NCBI GenBank assembly: GCA_017640665.1
Contig: JAEPQE010000001.1
Location: 1-64,000 of the forward strand
Reading direction: 5' to 3'
Length of the DNA stretch: 64,000 bases
Source of the DNA: Balneolaceae bacterium
Lineage (GTDB): Bacteria; Bacteroidota; Rhodothermia; Balneolales; Balneolaceae
The translations under genes were made by a program, and so were the position numbers. Each line of letters opens with the position of its first letter. The stretch's first letter is position 1. Below are positions 7,193 to 15,116 of the stretch, piece by piece. The notes under the pieces were generated by a model, which did not search any database, had not been told where the DNA came from, and worked only from the letters and a program-made list of their open reading frames with translations.

Positions 7193-9730
7193 CTACACTT
7201 TAAGGCAAATAACCGTAGTGTCATCGGCAAGCTGGTAGTTACTGAATTTTTGAACCGTTCGCTTGATTTCCTGAGCTATTTCCTGTGAAGACAATTTCTC
7301 AGTATGAATCCGTTCCAGTAAACGCGGAATTTCTTCAAAGCCGAAACGCTCTCCTTGCCCGTTTTCTGCCTCAGGAAGTCCATCAGAATACAGGAGAAAT
7401 ACATCTCCCTTTTTGAGCTTGAACTCCTGGGATTTATACACCGTGTTCTCTCTGAAACCAAGCGGGAATCTTGGATCTGGAGTTTGAATAAAATCAGCAA
7501 CTCCATTTCTCTTGAGTATGGGCTTACAATGTCCGGCATTTACAACCGAAATCATTTTTGATTCCAGATCATAGCGAGCCATTGCGCAGGTTATAAACGT
7601 ACGTTTATCGGTTCGGGTATAGATAGGCTCGTTTACGTTAGTGAGTGCCACTTCCGGACTGTCTTCTTTCATCCGGGCGAGCAGTAATCCACTTGTAAAG
7701 ATAGCAGGCATTGCAGCACGCATTGCTTTTCCCGAAACATCAACAACAACCATAGTAAGGGCTTTGGGGTTCGCCTCTTTATCTTTTGAAAGAACATAAT
7801 CGAAGTAGTCACCACCTACTTCAAAAGAAGGAAGGAAAAAGCCGTATACATCAAAACCCTCTCCTTTTGGTGGCTGAACAGGCATTAACTTGTACTGACT
7901 TTCACGGGCTATTTCGATTTCTTTTTCAACCCGCAAGTGTTTGGCGATGCGTTCTTCGTACTCAGGAATATAATCTCCAACTTCCGAAACAGGAACTCCA
8001 TATCGATAGGTTACAAATCCAAAAACCGGAACACCGGCAATCAAAAAGCCCTGAACCCACCAGGTTGAGGCCATTTCCACACTTTCAGAACCGATGTAGG
8101 GCATCATCATAATTACACAAACGAACACCCACCAAGCCGTATTTACGGTTACAATGCCAAAATTATGATATACCAAAACGATTGCTACCGCCAATGAGCT
8201 GAATATAATAATGTCTCTCCAAATTTCTACCGGAGTTGCAACCAACCGGCCAAGTAAACTAATAAGCAATCCCGTGAATAAAACGGCTACAATTAAAGAG
8301 AGGATATTATTTTTTATCCAGTGGCGGCAGAAACCATACACAAAACCAATCTGCCCAAAACCAATCAGCCAAACGGTACTCCATGCCGTCATATTAATTG
8401 TGAGAATTTTAAAGCGCATACTTCCCTCAGAAAACCCGAATTGACTATCGCTTTGCATAAAAAAGATATCCTGTAAATAAACCCCGAGAGCAAACAAACC
8501 GAGTAGTAAACCTCCAATAAAAAAGCCGTGGATTAAACTTGCACCGGTTTCTTTTATGAAGAACTTCCGTTGCCATAAGGCATCCACCAGTTCCAGCTCT
8601 CCATTTTTCTGACTTCGGGCAAATGCTTCCCAACTTATATATGCCATGGCCGCATAAAGCCCCATTACCAACCCGTAGAGTAGATTGTTCAGAGAAATCA
8701 TAAACAGACCTTCACTATCCAGGAGCTCGCCAAATACATCAGCATAAAAAATTTCTCTCCATCCAAAAAAAGCACCAGCCATTAACGCAAAAATAGCAAG
8801 CGATCTGCGCCATTCTACTTTTCCTTTAAAGATGTTTCGAACCCCTACTGCAAATACAAGAATAGCAAGAATTACAGCCATCACTACAAGAATGTAGGTG
8901 AAAATCGGAAAGTCTGAGAAGAAGTCTACGTTGAGGTTTTCCGGTTCCAAGTCGTTTTTAGCAACAAAGGAGCTTACGGTATACCCAAACTTTGTATTAA
9001 AACCTGATGCAGTTTCAAACTCTTTGATAACCGGTTCAAGAGATAAGGAAAGTATCTCCGGACCGGATTGGGCAGCAGAGCTTCTCCTCCATTCGATATC
9101 GATAATGGGTGAATTAGAGTCTCCTGAATCGGTATTGGGCTGTATAAGTGTTTCACCCTCTACACTAAAAACCAGAGAGTCGCTGTCCTGTGAGTTTATT
9201 GAGATATAGTCATCAAGATTATAACCAAAAATATCATCCACAATTTTATGTGCCACAGCTTCAATGGAGTCTCCCTGTACAAAGGTAGGGTTAGGAAACT
9301 CAGGGTTGGTGCTTAGTCTAATGATTTTACCTTCGTTTGATGTGCGAAGCCCCAGCTTACCCACTGATCGAAACGCGGCATTTATATTCAAAACCATATC
9401 ATCAAGCGTTCCCGGCGTTGCAATTATTGTAGACCAGCTTTGAATATGAGCACCTCTTGCGTTCATCAACCCAGGTGAGACTTCTCCGGGCACTGAGTCT
9501 TCCAACATTCTCATGTAATCGGAGTGTTGCTCGAACATGGATGCAGTTGCCAGACTATCCATAGAAAAACCCAGCCCTTTGGCAATTTCTTCAATCTGCT
9601 CATCTACATCTGATCTGCTCTGTGCGATAGCTCCCTTAGCATTGATATCAATCTCTGATCTGAGCATCCAAAACGTAATTGCTCCGATCAATCCTAATGC
9701 AAATAATATGTATGAATTTTTTTGTATCAC
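7193..9730 (-). CDS. membrane SpoIIE-type PP2C serine phosphatase
   Basis: An 845-residue protein in three parts. After a signal-anchor helix (about 7-24), residues 25-275 form an extracytoplasmic region that I do not recognise. Residues 275-580 contain eight or more membrane helices. The C-terminal 240 residues are a SpoIIE/RsbU phosphatase. The latter starts with ESQYKLMPVQPP and contains the metal-binding signatures VGGDYFDYV, VVVDVSGKAMRAAMPA, VNAGHCKPIL and LLYSDGLPEAEN. Such enzymes usually dephosphorylate anti-sigma-factor antagonists in partner-switching pathways. No STAS-domain or anti-sigma kinase gene is nearby, so its target is unknown. It lies 134 bp downstream of the NtrY-like kinase gene on the same strand. 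The large unassigned N-terminal sensor is its most unusual part. Confidence 0.85.
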   Translation of the reverse strand: MIQKNSYILFALGLIGAITFWMLRSEIDINAKGAIAQSRSDVDEQIEEIAKGLGFSMDSLATASMFEQHSDYMRMLEDSVPGEVSPGLMNARGAHIQSWSTIIATPGTLDDMVLNINAAFRSVGKLGLRTSNEGKIIRLSTNPEFPNPTFVQGDSIEAVAHKIVDDIFGYNLDDYISINSQDSDSLVFSVEGETLIQPNTDSGDSNSPIIDIEWRRSSAAQSGPEILSLSLEPVIKEFETASGFNTKFGYTVSSFVAKNDLEPENLNVDFFSDFPIFTYILVVMAVILAILVFAVGVRNIFKGKVEWRRSLAIFALMAGAFFGWREIFYADVFGELLDSEGLFMISLNNLLYGLVMGLYAAMAYISWEAFARSQKNGELELVDALWQRKFFIKETGASLIHGFFIGGLLLGLFALGVYLQDIFFMQSDSQFGFSEGSMRFKILTINMTAWSTVWLIGFGQIGFVYGFCRHWIKNNILSLIVAVLFTGLLISLLGRLVATPVEIWRDIIIFSSLAVAIVLVYHNFGIVTVNTAWWVFVCVIMMMPYIGSESVEMASTWWVQGFLIAGVPVFGFVTYRYGVPVSEVGDYIPEYEERIAKHLRVEKEIEIARESQYKLMPVQPPKGEGFDVYGFFLPSFEVGGDYFDYVLSKDKEANPKALTMVVVDVSGKAMRAAMPAIFTSGLLLARMKEDSPEVALTNVNEPIYTRTDKRTFITCAMARYDLESKMISVVNAGHCKPILKRNGVADFIQTPDPRFPLGFRENTVYKSQEFKLKKGDVFLLYSDGLPEAENGQGERFGFEEIPRLLERIHTEKLSSQEIAQEIKRTVQKFSNYQLADDTTVICLKV

Positions 9731-9864
9731 TACCCGGTTTATTCCCCAATTATTCTCAGTTAAGAAAACAAAATCAATCCCGAAAAGCTACGATTTAACT
9801 ACGACTTTGTTGCCCTTTTCTAAAGGATTTTGGGAATTCCGGATGTTAATTCCTGTAATGGAAA

Positions 9865-11232
9865 TTAAAACCTGAACGTAAATACCGTACACCCTTCTTT
9901 ACTCGTGGTAACGTTGAGCGTTCCACTGTGCATTCTCATAATTTGTCTCGAAAGACTAAGCCCTATTCCCGAGCCTCCGTTTTCCGTGTTGGATTTACTG
10001 GTTGTATAAAAGGGCACAAAAATCTTTTCTTTCACCGATTCTTTAATTCCAGGTCCATTATCTTGTACTTCTAAAACAGGATGACCTGATCCATCAATTC
10101 TACCTCTGAGAATGATTTTAGGGTTCGAAGTCTCAGACAATGCTTTGAAAGCGTTTTTAACAATGTTGATGAGCGCTTGATCGATAAGCTGGGAATCAGC
10201 GGTTATTTCGAGCGTCTCAGGATCTACCATTACTTCCATCTCTACTCTGCGCCGTGTTGCTTCCCCTTTCATCAGATTTCTAACCCGTTCAAGCACTTCT
10301 TTTACGGTAAGAACTTCAAAAATCGGCGTGGGGATTTGTGTGATGTTTCGATATGAGTTCACAAAGCGCATTAACCCCAAGCTTCTTTTATTAATAGTTC
10401 CCAAAGCGTCTTTAACATCCTTGAGTGTTTCCTGGGGAATCGGTTCCGGGGATTCTGAACCAAAAACATCCCCCATCAACATAGAATTCACCGTGTCTGA
10501 TAAAGACGCAATTGGAGTGATTGAATTCATGATTTCATGCGCCAATACCTGAGTCAGATTTTGCCAGGCCTCCATTTCTTTTTCATCCAATTCTGTGGAT
10601 ATGTTTTGAAGCGAGATCAGTTTATAGTTATCGCCCTTCATCCTGAATTCGGTTGCATAAATTGCCAGCTGAAGTTTCTCGGAACCAATCGAGCAATTCA
10701 GTAAGGTTCGGGCTCCACTTTTTAAACCAATAACCGTTTCGAATAATGGAGTACTTACTTCTTTCAGTTGATCCACATTTCTCAATACCGAAACATCAAG
10801 CAATCGCTTCGCCGCAGTATTAAAAAGTTCAATTTCTCCTTTCTGATTGTAAGAGAACAATCCAATACCCACATGTTGAACAACAGTTTGAAGATATCGG
10901 TAACTCTCCTCCCCTTTTGAACGTTCGGATTTGAATTTTTCGATGATATCATTGAAGGCATCGTTGAGCGAAGCAAACGATTTATTGCCTGCACGATTGG
11001 AAAACGTTTGAGAGAAGTCGTTATAGCTGATTGCTTCAAAGAAACGTTGAAGCTGTTTGTTGGTAGTCTCCACATAGCGAATCAGGTTAATAACCTGCGT
11101 TATTATAAGCACACCAATTAAGGCACTACTCACAAAGTATTGAGTATTCATCACCATATAAATGAACAGCCCAACCATGCCAAACATGAATATCACGCGG
11201 GTAATTACCCCTATCCTAAAGCGGGCAATCAT
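9865..11232 (-). CDS. NtrY-like sensor histidine kinase, array regulator
   Basis: A 455-residue kinase with two close N-terminal membrane helices (about 12-50) and practically no periplasmic sensor, then a HAMP-like or helical linker, a PAS domain (about 110-215) and a kinase core. The H-box is LAHEIMNSITPI with His232. The ATPase motifs are DNGPGI and GGSGIGLSLSRQI, with a FYTTS lid. The H-box and MNSITPI wording are typical of NtrY-type kinases that pair with sigma-54 activators. It follows the NtrC-type regulator by 66 nt, so the two form a two-component pair. With no large outside domain, the signal is probably read in the membrane or by the PAS domain. The link to the permease array is inferred from the shared sites and position. 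Confidence 0.88.
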   Translation of the reverse strand: MIARFRIGVITRVIFMFGMVGLFIYMVMNTQYFVSSALIGVLIITQVINLIRYVETTNKQLQRFFEAISYNDFSQTFSNRAGNKSFASLNDAFNDIIEKFKSERSKGEESYRYLQTVVQHVGIGLFSYNQKGEIELFNTAAKRLLDVSVLRNVDQLKEVSTPLFETVIGLKSGARTLLNCSIGSEKLQLAIYATEFRMKGDNYKLISLQNISTELDEKEMEAWQNLTQVLAHEIMNSITPIASLSDTVNSMLMGDVFGSESPEPIPQETLKDVKDALGTINKRSLGLMRFVNSYRNITQIPTPIFEVLTVKEVLERVRNLMKGEATRRRVEMEVMVDPETLEITADSQLIDQALINIVKNAFKALSETSNPKIILRGRIDGSGHPVLEVQDNGPGIKESVKEKIFVPFYTTSKSNTENGGSGIGLSLSRQIMRMHSGTLNVTTSKEGCTVFTFRF

Positions 11233-11298
11233 TGGTATTGCTTAAGTTTTGTTTGAACCATCTTTTTATAATTTCATCTTCCTGATACTTAATCAATC

Positions 11299-12675
11299 CT
11301 ACAGCCCATACTTATCCAGCCTGCGATAGAGAGATGCTCTGGTTAGTCCTAATTCTTCTGCCGCTTTAGAGATATTACCTTCATGCTTTCTAAGTGCTTT
11401 CCGCAAAACCATTTTTTCTACTTCTTCCAAATTGTAATCTTCTATTTGAACTTGTTCGCTATGATCCTGGGTTTCATTAAGAAGAAAATCTCCAGGCAGT
11501 AAAATATCAGATTCAGCCATAATTACTCCTCGCTCCACTGCATGTTGTAACTCACGAACGTTTCCAGGCCAGGAATATCCGTTTAGCTTGCTGAGTGTAG
11601 CTTTATCAAGCCCCTTCATTTGTTTTTTATACTTGCTGGAATATAGTTTTATGAAATGATTCACGAGTAACTCAATATCTTCTTTGCGATCCCGAAGTGG
11701 AGGAAGCTGGATTTCGATGGTATTAATCCTAAACAGTAAATCCTGCCGGAAAGAACCTTCTGCAACCATTTCTTTTAATGATTGATTGGTAGCGCAAACC
11801 AATCTTATGTTGATCGACTTTGAGGTTACGGCCCCTACTCTGTTTACTTTTCTGCTTTGCAAAACGGTAAGTAACTTCGATTGAAGGGAGAGCGGTAAAT
11901 TTCCGATCTCATCCAGAAAAAGAGTTCCTCCGTTTGCTACTTCAAATCGTCCGGCACGGTCTTCTTTTGCGTCTGTAAATGCGCCTTTTACGTATCCGAA
12001 TAATTCGCTTTCAAACAGATTTTCTGAGATTGCCCCCATATCAACATTAATGAACACATTTTCTTTTCGGTTCGAGCGCCGGTGAAGCGCCCGGGCAATC
12101 ATCTCTTTTCCGGTTCCGTTCTCTCCTAAGATGAGCACATTGGCATCCGTAGCTGCTACTTTTTCGATCGTTTGAAAGACTTCCATCATTGCCGGACTTC
12201 GACCAATAATTTCTCTGTAATGATGGTCGATATCGCTACTCAACTGCTTTTGTTGCTGCTTTAATGCGACAACCTGCCTAAGACTCGTAGTAAGTTTCAA
12301 AGCGGAAGAAACTGTAGCTAATAGCTTCTCATTTTGCCATGGTTTAAGTACAAAATCAGTGGCTCCGTTTTTTACGGCCCTAACTGCTTTGTCAACATCC
12401 CCATAAGCAGTGATTAAAATAACCGCGATCGATGGATCAATTTCCAGAATCTTGTCCAGCCAGAAAAAACCTTCTTCTCCACTGCTCACATCATCCGTGA
12501 AGTTCATATCCAGAAGGATCATGTCGTAGCTGTTGTTCTTCAATAAAGTAGGAATAGATTTAGGATCCTTCTCTGTCTCAACCCTGGCAACGTGCTGTTT
12601 TAAAAACAGTCGGGCGGCCTGAAGCACATCTCCATCATCATCTACAACCAAAATCCGGCCTTGATTAACATCCAT
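11299..12675 (-). CDS. sigma-54-dependent NtrC-family response regulator
   Basis: A 458-residue activator with the three classic domains. The receiver (1-125) has the acidic pocket VVDDDGD, phospho-acceptor Asp56 in ILLDMNF and Lys111. The AAA+ domain (about 155-385) has Walker A GENGTGKE (184-191), sigma-54 loop GAFTDA (231-236, the usual GAFTGA with Gly to Asp), Walker B TLFLDEIG and the arginine-finger region. The C-terminal Fis-type helix-turn-helix is in the last 45 residues, ending SKAAEELGLTRASLYRRL. It is divergent from the adaptor gene. A 37-bp double palindrome lies between them and recurs before three permease units, making this protein the natural candidate to bind it. RpoN is not encoded in the window. 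Confidence 0.93.
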   Translation of the reverse strand: MDVNQGRILVVDDDGDVLQAARLFLKQHVARVETEKDPKSIPTLLKNNSYDMILLDMNFTDDVSSGEEGFFWLDKILEIDPSIAVILITAYGDVDKAVRAVKNGATDFVLKPWQNEKLLATVSSALKLTTSLRQVVALKQQQKQLSSDIDHHYREIIGRSPAMMEVFQTIEKVAATDANVLILGENGTGKEMIARALHRRSNRKENVFINVDMGAISENLFESELFGYVKGAFTDAKEDRAGRFEVANGGTLFLDEIGNLPLSLQSKLLTVLQSRKVNRVGAVTSKSINIRLVCATNQSLKEMVAEGSFRQDLLFRINTIEIQLPPLRDRKEDIELLVNHFIKLYSSKYKKQMKGLDKATLSKLNGYSWPGNVRELQHAVERGVIMAESDILLPGDFLLNETQDHSEQVQIEDYNLEEVEKMVLRKALRKHEGNISKAAEELGLTRASLYRRLDKYGL

Positions 12676-12720
12676 GTTTACAATCGTTAGTTACATTCAA
12701 AATAGTTGAAATACTCATTT

Positions 12721-12735
12721 ACAAATACCGTACCT
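12721..12735 (-). promoter_or_regulatory. candidate sigma-54 promoter for the regulator gene
   Basis: On the minus strand, AGGTAC-GGTAT-TTGT starts at 12735. The GG of the -24 box and TTG of the -12 box have the correct 10-nt spacing, and the expected C at -12 is T. It lies 46 bp before the regulator ATG. Its first base is 64 bp from the near edge of UAS A (12799), one helical turn more than the 54 bp on the other side. Confidence 0.45.
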
Positions 12736-12798
12736 AACTATTTGATACTTTCAAAAACCAGAACCTGAGACTACATATATCTAATCTCAAATTCTGAC

Positions 12799-12835
12799 TG
12801 TTCGATATCGGACACTAAGTGTATCAAAATGAACG
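12799..12835. promoter_or_regulatory. UAS A: double palindrome between regulator and adaptor
   Basis: TGTTCGATATCGGACA (12799-12814), a 5-bp spacer, and TGTATCAAAATGAACG (12820-12835). The two TGT-N10-ACA half-sites repeat every 21 bp, two helical turns, which suits a dimeric Fis-type activator binding the same DNA face. Its relatives are UAS C (20010), UAS B (27615) and UAS D (35239). The 285-bp gap 12676-12960 holds no gene. Confidence 0.8.
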
Positions 12836-12888
12836 GTCATAAGCTACAAAACGATCAATAAATACATTAAACCGTAACTTTTTGTATT

Positions 12889-12904
12889 TGGCACAGTAAT
12901 TGAC
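12889..12904 (+). promoter_or_regulatory. sigma-54-like promoter of the adaptor unit
   Basis: TGGCAC-AGTAA-TTGAC matches the sigma-54 consensus TGGCAC-N5-TTGCW, apart from A in place of C at -12. It begins 54 bp after UAS A and 72 bp before the adaptor start codon. Confidence 0.6.
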
Positions 12905-12960
12905 TTAACGAGATGCAAAACGATTAATCGACACACTTTAAAAATATCTCGTGCACTTTT

Positions 12961-14217
12961 ATGGGAATGGATAAAAAAATTAAAAAGAAAACCTGGACCA
13001 CAAACCGCATCATCATGCTTGTGGCTGGGATAGCTGTTATTAGTTTCTTCATCTACACGTTTATGTTTGCTGACTTCAGGTCCACGCTTAATGTTGAGAG
13101 AGATAAACTCACCATTGCAACAGTTTCTGAAGATTCTTTTCAGGAGTTCATCCAGGTAACAGGGAATATCCAACCAATTAATACCAGTTTTTTGGATGCA
13201 ATTGAAGGCGGAGTGGTACAGCACGTAGTGTTGGAATCGGGTGCTATGGTTTCACCCGGGGACACCGTACTTATTTTAACCAACTCAAACCTCCAGCTTT
13301 CGGTATTGAATCAGGAAGCGAGTTTATATGATCAGATCAATAATGTTCGAAATTCGAGATTAAACCTTGAGCAAAATAGTCTTCGAATTAAAGAGCAGTT
13401 AGCCAATGCTGAATACCAACTGGATATTCTTAAACCACAATTTGATCGGTCACAAAGTTTGTATGAGCAAAACCTGATCTCTAAGCAAGATTTTGAGGCG
13501 GTAGCAGAAAATTATGAGTACGAGAAAAAGAGATATGAACTAACGTATGAGTCTTTTATTAAGGATTCCATCCAAACTATAAATCAACTTCGCCAACTGG
13601 ATGATTCTGAATCACGAATGTATCGCAGTTTGACTGCTGTTCAGGGAATTCTTGACAATCTTGTAATCAGGGCCCCTTTAGAAGGACAGCTAACAACTAT
13701 CGAAATGCAGCCCGGACAATCGATTTCCCAAGGCGAAAGGGTCGGTCAGGTCGATATGCTGGATAATTTTAAAGTTCGGGTTGGTGTAGATGAATTCCAC
13801 CTTTCAAGAATCACAACCGGACTTAAGGGAACCTTTGATTTTGCCGGTTCCGAATATGATCTGGAAATCACTAAGGTTTACCCCGTAATTAATAATGGGC
13901 AGTTTCAGGTTGATATGGAATTTGTTGGAGATGCTCCTACTGGCATTCGCAGAGGACAACGTGTAAGGATAAGACTTGAACTGGGCGATGCTTCAACTGC
14001 TGTATTACTTGAAAAAGGAGGCTTTTTCCAAACTACCGGAGGAAGCTGGGTGTACAAGTTGAATGCAGATGAGACTAAAGCTGAACGGCATAATATCCGT
14101 CTTGGACAGCAAAACCCGGAATTTTTTGAAGTAGTGGAAGGTCTGGAACCCGGTGATAAAGTGATTATTTCCAGCTATGATACTTTTGGCGATAACGAAG
14201 TTTTGGATTTGGAGTAA
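12961..14217 (+). CDS. HlyD/MacA-type periplasmic adaptor subunit
   Basis: A 418-residue membrane-fusion protein. A basic N-terminus precedes one inner-membrane anchor (about 17-38). Next come the first half of a lipoyl domain (TGNIQPINTSFLDAIEGG...VVLESGAMVSPGD), a coiled-coil hairpin (about 110-225), and the second lipoyl half with LVIRAPLEGQLTTI and MQPGQSISQGE. A beta-barrel and membrane-proximal domain ends in GLEPGDKVIISSYD. Such proteins connect an inner-membrane ABC transporter to an outer-membrane TolC-type channel. It is the only adaptor in the array, so it may serve many permeases. No TolC homologue is in the window. ATG at 12967 is an alternative start. It is the first gene after the UAS A promoter. 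Confidence 0.9.
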   Translation: MGMDKKIKKKTWTTNRIIMLVAGIAVISFFIYTFMFADFRSTLNVERDKLTIATVSEDSFQEFIQVTGNIQPINTSFLDAIEGGVVQHVVLESGAMVSPGDTVLILTNSNLQLSVLNQEASLYDQINNVRNSRLNLEQNSLRIKEQLANAEYQLDILKPQFDRSQSLYEQNLISKQDFEAVAENYEYEKKRYELTYESFIKDSIQTINQLRQLDDSESRMYRSLTAVQGILDNLVIRAPLEGQLTTIEMQPGQSISQGERVGQVDMLDNFKVRVGVDEFHLSRITTGLKGTFDFAGSEYDLEITKVYPVINNGQFQVDMEFVGDAPTGIRRGQRVRIRLELGDASTAVLLEKGGFFQTTGGSWVYKLNADETKAERHNIRLGQQNPEFFEVVEGLEPGDKVIISSYDTFGDNEVLDLE

Positions 14218-14339
14218 TTTATGATTGGTTCTCAACTATTAATTTCGAAATGTCGAAGCATTCAGCTGACAGTATTAGACCGCTCAAAACCAAACTCCTA
14301 CAAACAAATTAAACACATACACACAAAACCTACACAACG

Positions 14340-15029
14340 ATGATTCAAGCAAAAAATCTAAAAAAGCTCTACATAACTGAAGATGTAGAAACTACGGCCC
14401 TAAACAACGTAAACGTTGAGATTAAGGAAGGGGAATTTGTAGCCATTATGGGACCTTCCGGATGCGGTAAATCTACCCTCCTAAACATTATGGGACTTCT
14501 TGATAACCCTTCTGATGGAGAATATAATTTTCTTGGTCACGAAGTTTCTTCCTACAGCGAACGCGAAAGAGCTCAGCTTAGAAAGGGTAACATTGGCTTT
14601 GTATTCCAGAGCTTTAACCTGATTGACGAGCTTACTGTTTTTGAAAATGTAGAACTTCCTCTTCTTTATTTAGGGATGGATGCTTCAGAACGAAAAGAAA
14701 AAGCCGAAGCTGCACTCGAGCGCATGAGTATGATGCACCGCCGAAATCACTTCCCTCAACAACTATCTGGTGGACAGCAACAACGTGTGGCTATTGCCCG
14801 GGCAGTAGTTGCAAATGCAAAACTAATTCTTGCCGATGAGCCTACGGGTAACCTCGATTCTGATCACGGTAACGAGGTAATGAAGCTTCTTGAAGAATTA
14901 AATGAAGCAGGAACCACCATTGTAATGGTAACTCACTCTCCTCATGATGCCGATTTCGCTACACGGGTAATCCACCTCTTTGATGGCCATGTTGTGACTG
15001 AGAATATGAAAGAAGGTTTCCACGTGTAA
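14340..15029 (+). CDS. MacB-type ABC transporter ATPase 1
   Basis: A 229-residue nucleotide-binding protein of the MacB/LolD/FtsE group. It has Walker [10 protein letters not shown] (38-46), a Q-loop in VFQSFNL, signature LSGGQQQR (142-149), Walker [14 protein letters not shown] (162-174) and the H-loop His199 in VTHS. All catalytic positions are intact. It would power mechanotransmission by MacB/FtsX permeases, where ATP use in the cytoplasm drives periplasmic movements without passage through the membrane. It is 122 nt after the adaptor gene and 87 nt before P1. It is the only fully canonical ATPase for the fourteen permeases here, and may therefore be shared. Confidence 0.93.
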   Translation: MIQAKNLKKLYITEDVETTALNNVNVEIKEGEFVAIMGPSGCGKSTLLNIMGLLDNPSDGEYNFLGHEVSSYSERERAQLRKGNIGFVFQSFNLIDELTVFENVELPLLYLGMDASERKEKAEAALERMSMMHRRNHFPQQLSGGQQQRVAIARAVVANAKLILADEPTGNLDSDHGNEVMKLLEELNEAGTTIVMVTHSPHDADFATRVIHLFDGHVVTENMKEGFHV

Positions 15030-15116
15030 ATTAGCTTTCAGCAAACAGCTCTCAGTTTTTGGTATAAAGTATGTCCAAAAGCTGGAGCCTAACGCTGGGC
15101 TTCAAGCTCAATAAGT

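Noticed and set aside
15030-15116. TTGGTAT-like stretch before P1 as a fifth array promoter
   Set aside because: No double palindrome is present and the -12 part does not match. P1 is better explained by read-through from ATPase 1.
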